Source: Hyphomonadaceae bacterium UBA5336 (GTDB taxonomy: Bacteria > Pseudomonadota > Alphaproteobacteria > Caulobacterales > Hyphomonadaceae). From it: DNA of 64,000 nucleotides. Position numbers and translations under genes: made by a program. The first letter of the stretch is position 1, and the number at the start of each line of letters is the position of its first letter. Below the pieces are notes generated by a model, which ran no database searches, was not told where the DNA came from, and was given only the letters and a program-made list of their open reading frames with translations. The stretch is from NCBI GenBank assembly GCA_002408125.1, contig DHQO01000032.1, positions 52,155-116,154 of the forward strand, in the 5' to 3' direction. Of this stretch, positions 34,089-42,877 are shown piece after piece.

Positions 34089-35432
34089 CTAGATGATCTC
34101 CTTCAGCGCCGCGGCATAGGCCTCGACATCTTCCTCTGTCGTGCACTCCGTGGCCGCGCAGATGATGACATCGTCCAGATGCCCGCCCGGGAAGAGGCGC
34201 GAGGCGCGCACGCCTCCAACGACGCCGGCCTCGTCCAGCATGGCGAGCACGGCTTCGGCATTCATCGGCGTGCGGAAGGCGAACTCGTTGAAGAAGCGCG
34301 GGGTGAGGATCTCCACACCCGGCAAGGCATCGAGCGCATCGGCAAGCGCGCAGGCCGCCTCGTGGTTGAGCATGGCCAGCTTCTCCAGGCCGACCCCGCC
34401 AAGCAGTGTCATGTGCGCGGTGAAGGCCAGCGCGCAGAGGCCGGAATTGGTGCAGATGTTCGAGGTCGCCTTGTCACGGCGGATATGCTGCTCGCGGGTC
34501 GAGAGCGTCAGCACGAAACCGCGCTTGCCGTCGGCATCCTCGGTCTCCCCGCACAGGCGCCCCGGCATCTGGCGGGTGAGCTTTTCGCGCGCGGCGAACA
34601 GCCCGACATAGGGTCCGCCAAAATTGAGCGCATTGCCGATGGACTGGCCCTCGCCGACAGCGATGTCGGCGCCCATCTCGCCGGGCGGCGGGACAAGGCC
34701 GAGCGCAACCGCCTCGGTGAACACCGAGACCATCAGCGCGCCCTCACCATGGGCGGCTTCGGCCACATCGGAGAGGTCCGTCACCGTGCCGAACACGTTC
34801 GGGCTCTGGCCGATCAGGCAGGCGGTCTCGCCCGTCAGCGCCTCGGTGAGCGCGGCCTCGTCATCGACCGCCGGCGGCAGGATCACCACCTCGATGCCCT
34901 GCGCCTCGCACATGGTCTTCGTCGCGGCGGCATAGTGCGGATGCACCCCGCCCGACAGCACGACCCGCTTGCGGCGTGTCACGCGGCAGGCCATCAACGC
35001 GGCCTCCCCGCAGGCGGTCGAGCCGTCATACATGGAGGCGTTGGCGACATCCATGCCGGTGAGTTCGGCGACCTGGGTCTGGAATTCGAACAGGGTCTGC
35101 AGCGTGCCTTGCGCGATTTCCGGCTGGTAGGGCGTGTAGGTGGTCAGGAATTCCGAACGCTGGATGATATGGTCCACCGTGGCCGGCACATGGTGCTTGT
35201 ATGCGCCACAGCCGACAAAGAAGGGGCCTTCGCTGGCGGTGCGGTTTTTCCGTGCCAGTGCCTGCATGTGGCGTTCCACCGCAAGCTCGCCCATATGTTT
35301 CGGCAGGCCCTCGACCGGGCCGTCCAGGCGCGCGGCTTCCGGCACATCCTGGAAGAAATCCTCGACCGAGCCTGCGCCGATGCGCGCCAGCATCGCCGCG
35401 CGGTCTTCAGGGGAGAGGGGAAGGTAGCGCAT
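34089..35432 (-). CDS. gcvPA: Glycine dehydrogenase (P protein) subunit 1
   Basis: N-terminal half of the split P protein, 447 aa. Family patterns include RYLPLSPEDRAAMLARIG at the N-terminus, FFVGCGAYKHHVPATVDHIIQRSEFLTTYTPYQPEIAQGTLQ and ANASMYDGSTACGEA. It lacks the PLP lysine, which resides in GcvPB. It begins 3 nt after the gcvH stop and is followed immediately by the alpha/beta hydrolase gene. Confidence 0.96.
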   Translation of the reverse strand: MRYLPLSPEDRAAMLARIGAGSVEDFFQDVPEAARLDGPVEGLPKHMGELAVERHMQALARKNRTASEGPFFVGCGAYKHHVPATVDHIIQRSEFLTTYTPYQPEIAQGTLQTLFEFQTQVAELTGMDVANASMYDGSTACGEAALMACRVTRRKRVVLSGGVHPHYAAATKTMCEAQGIEVVILPPAVDDEAALTEALTGETACLIGQSPNVFGTVTDLSDVAEAAHGEGALMVSVFTEAVALGLVPPPGEMGADIAVGEGQSIGNALNFGGPYVGLFAAREKLTRQMPGRLCGETEDADGKRGFVLTLSTREQHIRRDKATSNICTNSGLCALAFTAHMTLLGGVGLEKLAMLNHEAACALADALDALPGVEILTPRFFNEFAFRTPMNAEAVLAMLDEAGVVGGVRASRLFPGGHLDDVIICAATECTTEEDVEAYAAALKEII

Positions 35433-35435
35433 GGA

Positions 35436-35831
35436 TCAGCTCGCCTCGCTCGCGCAGAAATCGTCATAGGCCGCGCGGTCCATCAGCGCCGACAGCTCGT
35501 CGGCATTGGCGACTTTCATCTTCACGAACCAGCCGCCGGCCTCGGGCGCCTCGTTCACCGTTTCCGGCGCGTCTGTGAGGGCGTCGTTGACCTCGGCAAT
35601 CTCGCCGGAGATCGGGGCATAGACATCGCTGGCGGCCTTCACGCTCTCGACCACGGCCATGTCATCGCCCGCGCTGCAGGCCTTGCCGACATCCGGCAGC
35701 TCGACGAACACCACATCGCCGAGGGCCTCGGCGGCAAATTTGGTGATACCGACCGTGGCAAGGTCGCCATGCACGGTGACCCATTCGTGGTCTTTCGTGA
35801 AATAGGTCGGATGCTGTGTGAGATCAGTCAT
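35436..35831 (-). CDS. gcvH: Glycine cleavage system H protein
   Basis: Lipoyl carrier protein of 131 aa. The lipoylated lysine is K65 in VVESVKAASDVYAPISGE. N-terminal YFTKDHEWVTVHGDLATVGIT and the acidic C-terminal portion match the family (~125-130 aa). The frame is open far upstream (to 36416), but that portion is antisense-like noise over gcvT; ATG 35831 is the family start. Second gene of the operon. Confidence 0.97.
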   Translation of the reverse strand: MTDLTQHPTYFTKDHEWVTVHGDLATVGITKFAAEALGDVVFVELPDVGKACSAGDDMAVVESVKAASDVYAPISGEIAEVNDALTDAPETVNEAPEAGGWFVKMKVANADELSALMDRAAYDDFCASEAS

Positions 35832-35845
35832 TCTGGCGGTCCTTT

Positions 35846-37012
35846 TCAGCGTTTGTAGTTGTGTTCGACAAAGGGAAGCGGCGCGATTTCGGCAGGCCGG
35901 GCCTTGCCGCGCACCATGAGTTCGACAGGCGTACCCGGCGCGGCAAGATCGGCGCGGACATAGCCCATGGCGACCGGCGCCTCGACACTTGGGCCAAAGC
36001 CGCCGGAGGTGACAATGCCGACCTGTTCGCCGCCAGCGAAGATCTCGGTGCCCTCGCGGGCCGGCGCACGTTCGAGCGGGCGGATACCAACGCGCAGCTC
36101 GGCCGGGCCGCTGGCCAACGCGGCGAGGATGCGCGCTGCGCCGGGGAAATCGGCACGCTCGCGCCGGGACTTCTGGATCACCCATGAAAGGCCCGCCTCG
36201 ATTGGGTCGCGCGTCACATCGAGATCGTGCCCATAAAGGCAGAGCCCGGCTTCCAGGCGCAGCGAGTCGCGCGCACCGAGGCCGATGGGCTTGACCCGCG
36301 CATCCTTGAGCAGCTCGGCGGCAAAGGCCGAGGCATGGTCGTTCCAGACCAGGATCTCGTAACCATCCTCGCCGGTATAGCCGGACCGCGAGACGATCAC
36401 GCCCTGCCCTTCCCATGGAAAGGGCGAGAAATCCATGAATTTCATCGCCGCCACGCCGGGCAGGATGCCTTCAAGCACGGCCTCGGCCTCAGGGCCCTGC
36501 AACGCCATCAGCGTCGCGCCATGATCATAGCGCTCCAGCTCGACATCCTCGCCCATGACAGCGGACAGGCGCGCGAAATCAGCTTCCTTCACGCCGGCAT
36601 TCACCACCAGATAGAGATCGCCCTGACGCGGGCCATGCGCCGGGCGCCCGACAAAGAGATCGTCGGCAATGGTGCCCTCATCGGTGAGCAAGACAGTATA
36701 GCGCAGCCGGCCGGGCTTCAGCACGCCAATCGCGCTCGGGATCACCGTCTCGGCACGGCGGGCAAGCTCGGCAAAGCGTTCATCGGGCGTGTCCGGCCCC
36801 ATGCCCGGTTTGAAGCGGAAACTCGCCGGTCCCATATGCGCGACGTCGAACAGGCCGGCATGGGCACGCGTCCACAGATGCTCGGCCTTGACGCCCTCCT
36901 CATACTGGACCGGCATTTCATAGCCGGCAAAGGGCACCATTTTCGCGCCGAGCGCGCCGTGCAGCTCATAGAGCGCGGTTCGCATCAGATTGTCATTGTC
37001 GGCCTCGGCCAT
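35846..37012 (-). CDS. gcvT: Aminomethyltransferase (T protein)
   Basis: A 388-aa THF-dependent enzyme that releases ammonia and forms methylene-THF from GcvH-bound aminomethyl. Landmarks: MVPFAGYEMPVQYEEGV near the N-terminus, FDVAHMG, VSRSGYTGEDGYEI, and ARDSLRLEAGLCLYGHDLDVTRDPIEAGLSW. First gene of the gcvT-gcvH-gcvPA-hydrolase-gcvPB operon, directly controlled by the tandem glycine riboswitch upstream. Start ATG 37012 is ~56 nt from the riboswitch end. Confidence 0.96.
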   Translation of the reverse strand: MAEADNDNLMRTALYELHGALGAKMVPFAGYEMPVQYEEGVKAEHLWTRAHAGLFDVAHMGPASFRFKPGMGPDTPDERFAELARRAETVIPSAIGVLKPGRLRYTVLLTDEGTIADDLFVGRPAHGPRQGDLYLVVNAGVKEADFARLSAVMGEDVELERYDHGATLMALQGPEAEAVLEGILPGVAAMKFMDFSPFPWEGQGVIVSRSGYTGEDGYEILVWNDHASAFAAELLKDARVKPIGLGARDSLRLEAGLCLYGHDLDVTRDPIEAGLSWVIQKSRRERADFPGAARILAALASGPAELRVGIRPLERAPAREGTEIFAGGEQVGIVTSGGFGPSVEAPVAMGYVRADLAAPGTPVELMVRGKARPAEIAPLPFVEHNYKR

Positions 37013-37067
37013 GGCACCATCCAGAGCAAGCGGGCCCGCCAGACCGGCGCGCCTTCATCCTGCCCCC

Positions 37068-37272
37068 GCTGTCTCGGTGCCTGAGAGATTCCGCCGGTTC
37101 GCGCGACATCGCGCGGCCCTTCCGGCTTGCTCCTTCGGCGAGGCCCCGCCGGTCTTGCAGCCGACTTGCCTCTTTCCAGCGTTTTGGTCTCCGAGACGGT
37201 CCTTTTGCCTGAGCGTTTCCGGGGCGGTTGCGCCTTCGGCGGCAGGAAATACGCCCTGCCCTCTCCCGTCTG
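37068..37272 (-). promoter_or_regulatory. Tandem glycine riboswitch
   Basis: Two glycine aptamers lie in the leader of gcvT, read on the minus strand. Aptamer 1 is about 37272-37193: GGGAGAGGGC, GCCGCCGAAGGCGCAACCGCC, then GGAAACGCTCAGGCAAAAGGACCG. Aptamer 2 is about 37180-37068: CTGGAAAGAGGC, TCGCCGAAGGAGCAAGCC, then GGAATCTCTCAGGCACCGAGACAG. The paired GCCGAAGG...GCAA and CTCAGGCA...GACAG elements are diagnostic. High glycine should raise expression of the cleavage operon. A possible sigma-70-like promoter (TTGCCG, 17 nt, TAGTTT) lies at about 37280-37310. Confidence 0.93.
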
Positions 37273-37318
37273 GAATGGCTGTGAAACTAGGACGGATTCT
37301 GCCGGGCGGCAAGGCGCC

Positions 37319-38083
37319 TTAGGCGGAATAGAGCTCGCTTGCCTGTTCAGTGACAAACTCCATCGCCGCGGTCCAGGGCACCGGCCCATGGCTGATGCGG
37401 GCCGCACCGACAGCGGCGAAGTCTGCAACCGGCGGGCTGTCGGCCACCCGGAACAGATTCACCGGCAGGGCCACCATGGCGCAGACGCGGGCGAGCACAT
37501 TGAGATCGCGCTGGAATGGCACGAACAGGCTGTCGGCGCCGGCCGCCTCGTATGCCTCAGCGCGGCGGGCAAGCTCGCTCATCTGGTCTTCCAGCGGGGC
37601 ATCCTTCATGGCGCGGAACACATCGCAGCGGGCATTCAGCCAGGTGCCGGGACAGGCCGCATCCAGCCCGGCGCGGGCGGCGCGAAAGCGTGCCACCTGC
37701 TGGTCCATGTCGCGCAGGGCGCCGCCCTCCATACTATCCTCCAGATTGATGCCGATGGCGCCGGCCGCGATCACGCGCTGGCAGGTTTCGGCCACATCAT
37801 CGGGTGTTTCGCCATAGCCCCGCTCGGTATCGTGGCTCACCGGCAGCTCGGTCGCCGCGCAGATATGGGAAAGCACCCAGAGCATGTCCTCCAGCGGCGC
37901 ACCCTCTCCATCTTCCAGGCCGAGCGCGCTGGCAATGGGATGGCTGCCGGTGGCGAGCGCGGGCGCGCCGGCGGCCTCGACCGCGCGGGCCGTGCCGGCA
38001 TCCCAGATATTGTAAAGGACCAGCGGGGTGCCCTTCTGGTGCAGGGCGGCGAAGCGGGCGGCCTTTTCGGCTTGGGTCGGCAT
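37319..38083 (-). CDS. Isocitrate lyase/PEP mutase-family protein
   Basis: A 254-aa alpha/beta-barrel protein of the PEP mutase/isocitrate lyase superfamily. Motifs: LVLYNIWDAGTARAVEAAGAPALATGSHPIASALG, a Mg-binding-type SHDTERGYGETPDDVAETCQRVIAAGAIGINLEDSM, WLNARCDVF, and LFVPFQRDLNVL. It lacks the KKCGH motif of isocitrate and methylisocitrate lyases, so the reaction (C-C or P-C lyase on an oxoacid) cannot be named. Start ATG 38083 has a good purine-rich RBS; the frame runs open to 38209. It ends 46 nt upstream of the glycine riboswitch. Confidence 0.82.
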   Translation of the reverse strand: MPTQAEKAARFAALHQKGTPLVLYNIWDAGTARAVEAAGAPALATGSHPIASALGLEDGEGAPLEDMLWVLSHICAATELPVSHDTERGYGETPDDVAETCQRVIAAGAIGINLEDSMEGGALRDMDQQVARFRAARAGLDAACPGTWLNARCDVFRAMKDAPLEDQMSELARRAEAYEAAGADSLFVPFQRDLNVLARVCAMVALPVNLFRVADSPPVADFAAVGAARISHGPVPWTAAMEFVTEQASELYSA

Positions 38084-38195
38084 GGGGCTCTCCTGGCGGG
38101 GTCTTCCGGCAGCAAAGCCCGAGACCGGCCCGCGCGCCACCCGAATCTTGGGCGCGCGCCTTGAAGCAGCCACACAGGCAGCGCATCTTTCAGGC

Positions 38196-38375
38196 ATGAC
38201 CGAGCCCAAGCGAGCCCGCCGGCGCAGAGACCTTCAGCGCATGAAGGCCAAGGCAAGACGCCTTCGGCCATGGGACAAGCATGCCAAATCGGCAAACCAT
38301 CTCGCGGTGTGTTCCTGCTGGATGTGCGGCAATCCGAGACGCTATGGCGACGGGCCGAAGCCGAAGGAGCGCTAG
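38196..38375 (+). CDS. Small basic CxxC-type protein (59 aa)
   Basis: A 59-aa protein: a very basic N-terminus (EPKRARRRRDLQRMKAKARRL) followed by KSANHLAVCSCWMCGNPRRYGDGP. The CxC-x2-C and GNPRR ending is that of a conserved small protein family seen in many bacteria, function unknown, possibly a metal- or RNA-binding mini-protein. It is convergent with argS (3 nt apart) and divergent from the PEP-mutase-like gene, with a GC-rich inverted repeat (about 38132-38158) between. The open frame extends upstream to 38028, but homology-like sequence starts at ATG 38196. Confidence 0.65.
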   Translation: MTEPKRARRRRDLQRMKAKARRLRPWDKHAKSANHLAVCSCWMCGNPRRYGDGPKPKER

Positions 38376-38378
38376 GCG

Positions 38379-40151
38379 CTACATCCGCTCGGGCACGCGG
38401 ATGCCGAGCAGGTCCAGGCCGGTTTCCAGCTGTTTCAGCACCGCTTCGCAGAGGCCGAGGCGGGAGGCGCGGGTTTCGGCATCCTTTTCTGCCGCGATGG
38501 GGTGAGCGCCATAGAAAGCGCTGAAGGCCTGGGCGAGATTGTAGACATGCTCGCACAATATATGCGGCATACGCTTTTCCCGCGTGCCGGTGAGGGCATG
38601 GCCGAACCCGTCCAGCGCCAGCACGAGCGCACGTTCGGCATCGCTCTCGACACGGATCGGGCCGGGCGCATGGCCCTCTTCTGCCGCACGGCGCAGGAGG
38701 GACTTGATCCGTACTGCTGCATAGAGGAGGTAGGGCCCGGTCTTGCCCTCAAAGCTCGTGAACCGGTCAAGATCGAAGACATAGTTCGTGGTCCGCGTAT
38801 TCTGGAGGTCGGCGAAACGCAGGGCGGCGAGCGCCACGGCGGCGGCGACCGCGTCGCGCTCATCCTGGCCCATATCCTCGGGCAGTCGCCCGCCTTCGAT
38901 AATCTTCTTCTCAGCCTCTTCGAGCGCCATGGCGTTGAGATCGGCGAGCGCGAAATTGCCGCCGTCGCGCGTTCTCAGGCGCTTGCCGTCCGGCCCGTTC
39001 ACCGTACCGAACTGGATGTGTTCGAGCCGCTCTTCAGGGAAATAGCCGACCATGCCCGCCGCACGGAAGACCTGTTCGAAATGGAGGGCCTGCCCGTAGT
39101 CGACGACATAGAGCATCCGGTCTAGCGGCGGACGCAACTCTTCCACTCGCTCCTTGATCGTCGCCAGATCGGTCGTGTGATAGCCCGTACCGCCGCGCGA
39201 ATTCACCAGCATCAGCGGGGGATAATCCTTCTTGTCGCCCTCGCGCTCAACCCGCACGATGACGGCACCGTCGTCTTCCTCGGCAAGGCCCCTGGCGCGG
39301 AAATCCTCAACGACAGCATCGATGAGATGGGCAACATCGCTCTCGCCCTTCCACATGTCGAAGGAGACATTGAGGAAGGCATAATCCTGCTTCAGCGCTG
39401 CGACGGACACGTCGATGAAGTGTTTCAACAACGCGCGATATCCGGGCCGGCCGGCCTGCAGCTCGGCCGTCGCGAGTTGGCTGCGCTCATTGCGCGCCGG
39501 GTCCGCCTTCGCCTTGTTGCTGGCCTGCGGATAGAGCCGGCCAAGATCGTCGATGGTGACCGGTGGTTCCTCCGGATACGGACCGGTATAGTCCGCATCG
39601 AAATAGATGAGATCGGGCTGTTCGTCATAAAGCTCGGTGACGAGATGGCCCATCTGCAGGCCCCAGTCGCCGAGATGGGTGTCGGAGACGGTGTCGTCGC
39701 CAAGAAATTTCAGCACACGCTGCAGCGTGTCGCCGATCACGGCAGAGCGCAGATGGCCGACATGCATCGGCTTGGCGACATTCGGTCCGCCAAAATCAAT
39801 CAGCACCCGCTCGGCATCGAGGGCCTTCTCCGCACCGGCCATCTCCTCGCTGCGCACGGCTTCGGCGCGCGCGGTGAGCACAGCGTCTGTGACACGGATG
39901 TTCAGAAAGCCCGGCCCGGCGACCTCGCAGCTCGCAATCGCCTCATGCCCGGCAAGGCGCCCGGCCACCTCGGCGGCAACATCGCGCGGCACGCGGCCGG
40001 CCGACTTCGCACCGCCCATGGCGCCATTGCACTGGAAATCGGCCAGTTCCGGCCGGTCGGAGCGGCGCACCGCGCCCCATTTCCGGTCCAGCCCGATCGC
40101 TTCGAATGCTTCGCCGCACGCCGCGCTCAGCGTGCCCGCCAAATCTCCCAT
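38379..40151 (-). CDS. argS: Arginyl-tRNA synthetase
   Basis: Class I aminoacyl-tRNA synthetase, 590 aa. N-terminal Add-1 domain (VPRDVAAEVAGRLAGH), HIGH motif as HVGHLRS within FGGPNVAKPMHVGHLRS, KMSKS replaced by GKRLRTRDGG as in many ArgS, then the DALR anticodon domain ending in PERM. Standalone essential gene followed 21 nt upstream by the lipoprotein gene. Confidence 0.97.
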   Translation of the reverse strand: MGDLAGTLSAACGEAFEAIGLDRKWGAVRRSDRPELADFQCNGAMGGAKSAGRVPRDVAAEVAGRLAGHEAIASCEVAGPGFLNIRVTDAVLTARAEAVRSEEMAGAEKALDAERVLIDFGGPNVAKPMHVGHLRSAVIGDTLQRVLKFLGDDTVSDTHLGDWGLQMGHLVTELYDEQPDLIYFDADYTGPYPEEPPVTIDDLGRLYPQASNKAKADPARNERSQLATAELQAGRPGYRALLKHFIDVSVAALKQDYAFLNVSFDMWKGESDVAHLIDAVVEDFRARGLAEEDDGAVIVRVEREGDKKDYPPLMLVNSRGGTGYHTTDLATIKERVEELRPPLDRMLYVVDYGQALHFEQVFRAAGMVGYFPEERLEHIQFGTVNGPDGKRLRTRDGGNFALADLNAMALEEAEKKIIEGGRLPEDMGQDERDAVAAAVALAALRFADLQNTRTTNYVFDLDRFTSFEGKTGPYLLYAAVRIKSLLRRAAEEGHAPGPIRVESDAERALVLALDGFGHALTGTREKRMPHILCEHVYNLAQAFSAFYGAHPIAAEKDAETRASRLGLCEAVLKQLETGLDLLGIRVPERM

Positions 40152-40172
40152 CAGACCCGTCCTGCCCTGTCT

Positions 40173-40757
40173 CTAGGATCCGCTATTTGCATCGAGACGG
40201 AAGCGTTTGCCAGCCCGGTTGAACTCAAGCTGCTCATCGGTCAGGTCGAAGCCGACCAGCACTTCGAAGTTCACGCCGGAAATCGTCTCGTCCGCACGCG
40301 GAATGACAATGTCGTTGAGCTCGACGCGCGTCGCATCGACAACGGAATCGCGGAAATCGGCATCCACGGCGAAGTGCTCCTTGGCCAGCACCGAGCCATT
40401 GCGCCGCGTGACGGCGACCCAATAGGTATAGTTGTGGCTGTCTGCGGTGCCCGCCGGGCCCTTGCCGAAGGCGAAGTCCAGCTTCAGGTCGGCGCGGATC
40501 GGGTCCGAGCCGGCATAGCGGCAGAACAGCTCCACCCCTGTGATCTCGCCGGTATAGGTGATGTTGCCGAAGGTCTCCCCGCCCTCCAGCTCGACCACCC
40601 GCGCGCTGTCATAGAGCGAGGCGGCCGGCGGGCACGGGCCGACATTCTGGCGCGAATCGAAGGCCTCTCCAACGCCGCCGATACAGCCGGTCAGAGCGAA
40701 ACTGCCTGCGGCCATGGCGAGAATGGAAAATTGGCTGGGCCGGAATTTACTGGGCAT
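40173..40757 (-). CDS. Lipoprotein of unknown function
   Basis: A 194-aa protein with a lipoprotein signal: MPSKFRPSQFSILAMAAGSFALTGC gives lipobox ALTGC. The mature part is rich in beta-strand-like stretches (ETFGNITYTGEITGVELFCRYA, DLKLDFAFGKGP, NYTYWVAVTRRNG, ISGVNFEVLVGFDLTDEQLEFN). No domain recognised. Start ATG 40757 chosen; the frame is open to 40832. It lies just upstream of argS on the same strand (21 nt), and divergent to ispH. Confidence 0.65.
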   Translation of the reverse strand: MPSKFRPSQFSILAMAAGSFALTGCIGGVGEAFDSRQNVGPCPPAASLYDSARVVELEGGETFGNITYTGEITGVELFCRYAGSDPIRADLKLDFAFGKGPAGTADSHNYTYWVAVTRRNGSVLAKEHFAVDADFRDSVVDATRVELNDIVIPRADETISGVNFEVLVGFDLTDEQLEFNRAGKRFRLDANSGS

Positions 40758-40899
40758 GTCCGCATCAGTCCTTATACGCGCGGGCCGGGAAAGGCCTGGC
40801 CGGCAGGGGGTGTCACTCGGGCGCCTATCCAAGGCAGGTTCTGCCTCTTATATGCGATGCAAGCCAACTGCAAAGTGACCGCTGCAGGAGAACGCCTAC

Positions 40900-41847
40900 A
40901 TGGCTGAATTGAAACGCCCTCTCACGCTGCTGCTGGCAGCCCCGCGCGGCTTCTGCGCCGGGGTCGACCGGGCGATCCAGATTGTCGAGGAAGCGCTGGG
41001 GAAATGGGGCGCGCCGGTCTATGTGCGCCATGAGATCGTGCACAACCGGCATGTGGTGGAACGGCTGGAAGCATTGGGTGCGGTGTTTGTCGAAGAACTG
41101 GATGAATGCCCCACCGACCGGCCGGTGATCTTTTCCGCCCATGGCGTACCGAAATCGGTGCCAGCCGAGGCGGCCTTGCGCGAGATGATCTATGTCGATG
41201 CCACCTGCCCGCTGGTCTCCAAGGTACATGTGGAGGCCGAGCGCCACTACAAGGCAGGCCGCGAGATCGTGCTGATCGGCCATGCCGGGCATCCCGAAGT
41301 GGTCGGCACCATGGGCCAGCTGCCGGACGGTGTAATGACACTGGTCGAAACGGTGGAGGATGCCGAAGCCTTCCAGCCGCGCGATCCGGCCAATATCGCC
41401 TTCGTCACGCAGACGACGCTGTCGGTGGATGATACCGCCGAGATTGTCGACACGCTGCAGCGCCGCTTCCCGGAGATCTCCGCCCCGCACAAGGAAGACA
41501 TCTGCTATGCCACCACCAACCGCCAGGAGGCGGTAAAGGCCATGGCGGGCGAGGCCGACCTGGTGCTGGTGATCGGCGCGGAGACCTCCTCGAACTCCAA
41601 GCGGCTGGTGGATGTCGCCAAGCGCGCGGGCGCCGGCGATGCCCGCCTGGTGGCGAGCGCGGAGGATGTCGTCTGGGCCTGGTTCGACGGCGTGGAAACG
41701 CTTGGCCTGACGGCTGGGGCCAGCGCGCCGGAAGACCTCGTCCAGGGCCTGATCCTCGCCTGCCGGGACCGCTTCGACGTGACGGTGAACGAAGTCACCG
41801 TCACCCGCGAGGATGTGGTGTTCAAGCTGCCACGGGTGCTGGCCTAG
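40900..41847 (+). CDS. ispH: 4-hydroxy-3-methylbut-2-enyl diphosphate reductase
   Basis: Fe-S reductase of the MEP isoprenoid pathway producing IPP and DMAPP, 315 aa. The three cluster cysteines are C19 (PRGFCAGVDRAIQ), VDATCPLVSKVH and DICYATTNRQEAV; SSNSKRLVDVA is the substrate-binding loop. ATG 40900 has GCAGGAGAAC upstream. Convergent with the M15 peptidase gene, ending 4 nt from its stop. Confidence 0.96.
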   Translation: MAELKRPLTLLLAAPRGFCAGVDRAIQIVEEALGKWGAPVYVRHEIVHNRHVVERLEALGAVFVEELDECPTDRPVIFSAHGVPKSVPAEAALREMIYVDATCPLVSKVHVEAERHYKAGREIVLIGHAGHPEVVGTMGQLPDGVMTLVETVEDAEAFQPRDPANIAFVTQTTLSVDDTAEIVDTLQRRFPEISAPHKEDICYATTNRQEAVKAMAGEADLVLVIGAETSSNSKRLVDVAKRAGAGDARLVASAEDVVWAWFDGVETLGLTAGASAPEDLVQGLILACRDRFDVTVNEVTVTREDVVFKLPRVLA

Positions 41848-41851
41848 GGCA

Positions 41852-42790
41852 TCACCAGCGCGCGCGATAGCCGCGCGAGTCGATATGCACGAAGGGTCCG
41901 TGGACGGCATTGGCGCGGTAGATGCCGATCCCGCCGGGGCGCCATTCCGCCTCGTCCAGCTCAGCCGCCAGTCCTTCGGCGAGGCGTGCCAGTTCCTGGG
42001 CGTCGGCAATGTCCACCCTGCCGTCGCCTGTGAGGTCGTCCATTCGGTCATCGCCATCCGCATCGATATAGACATCCGCCGCCCCACCGAAGAGATGGCG
42101 CGAGGAGGTGGTGTGGTTGCCGATGGAGGCATTGTACCAGGGCGTGCGAAAGCCGCTCATCACGGTGAGCGTATCCACCTCATGGCCCGCCGCGCGCACG
42201 CGGGCGAGCAGGTCCTCCAGCTTCATCAGCGTGGCCGGCGAGATCAGCACATAGGTCGGATCATGGCCGGGCTGTTGCTTGCAGAGGAACTGGCCGAGCT
42301 TGAAATGCGGGGTCACGCGCGTCTCGCGCAGCTCATCGGTGACATGGATGAAGCCCGCCGGCGCGGCATAGGCCGCAAGCCCCCGGAAGGGCGTCGGCGA
42401 ATAGGCGCCGATACGGTAGCCGTTGAGGCTGTCGCTCTCGCCATTCTCCCAGGCCGTCAGCACGAAGATGTTCAGCACGCGGGTCTCGCCCGCGCGGTCG
42501 AGCGTCAGGCGGACAAGGCCCGGCACCTCCGGCGCGCGCCAGATCCAGCCATCTCCGGTTTCGGTCAGCGTGCCGGCCTCGGCAGACGCCTCGGCATCGA
42601 CAGTGATGCGAACCGCCTCTCCCGGCATGGCCATGGTGGAAAGGATGGCGAGATCGGAACTCAGCCCGTCCAGTTCCATCGGGTAGCTGACGCGGCCTGC
42701 GCCGGCCTCGGCACTGGCCGGCGCGATGCCCGCCAGGCTCATCAGAATGATCAACAGCCCCGCCACCAGCCCACTTCGTGGGATCGTCAT
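41852..42790 (-). CDS. Secreted M15-type D,D-peptidase with embedded EF-hand/dockerin-like loop
   Basis: A 312-aa protein with signal peptide (ending ASA). The N-terminal ~130 residues form a beta-rich domain. The C-terminal domain (about 160-312) is a peptidase M15_3-like fold: VMSGFRTPWYN, zinc-site SRHLFGGAADVYID (His232, Asp239) and FVHIDSRGYRARW (His302). Between them, residues ~243-262 read DADGDDRMDD then TGDGRVDIADA, two calcium-loop-like Asp/Gly repeats resembling dockerin or EF-hand sequences. It likely cuts peptidoglycan peptides in the periplasm, perhaps Ca-dependently. Confidence 0.85.
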   Translation of the reverse strand: MTIPRSGLVAGLLIILMSLAGIAPASAEAGAGRVSYPMELDGLSSDLAILSTMAMPGEAVRITVDAEASAEAGTLTETGDGWIWRAPEVPGLVRLTLDRAGETRVLNIFVLTAWENGESDSLNGYRIGAYSPTPFRGLAAYAAPAGFIHVTDELRETRVTPHFKLGQFLCKQQPGHDPTYVLISPATLMKLEDLLARVRAAGHEVDTLTVMSGFRTPWYNASIGNHTTSSRHLFGGAADVYIDADGDDRMDDLTGDGRVDIADAQELARLAEGLAAELDEAEWRPGGIGIYRANAVHGPFVHIDSRGYRARW

Positions 42791-42877
42791 GCTCGTTATT
42801 GCACTCCAGCTTGCCTGCAGGAGCGTCCATCATGCATGCACCGATGCCGTCCGCCAGAGGCCGGGCGCAGCCGGCTG

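Noticed and set aside
33354..35858. 834-codon plus-strand frame
   Set aside because: Antisense across the hydrolase, gcvPA and gcvH; no homology-like pattern and no start signal.
35832..36416. Upstream extension of the gcvH frame to 36416
   Set aside because: It would add 195 Arg/Cys-rich residues read out of frame over gcvT; GcvH proteins are ~130 aa and start at 35831.
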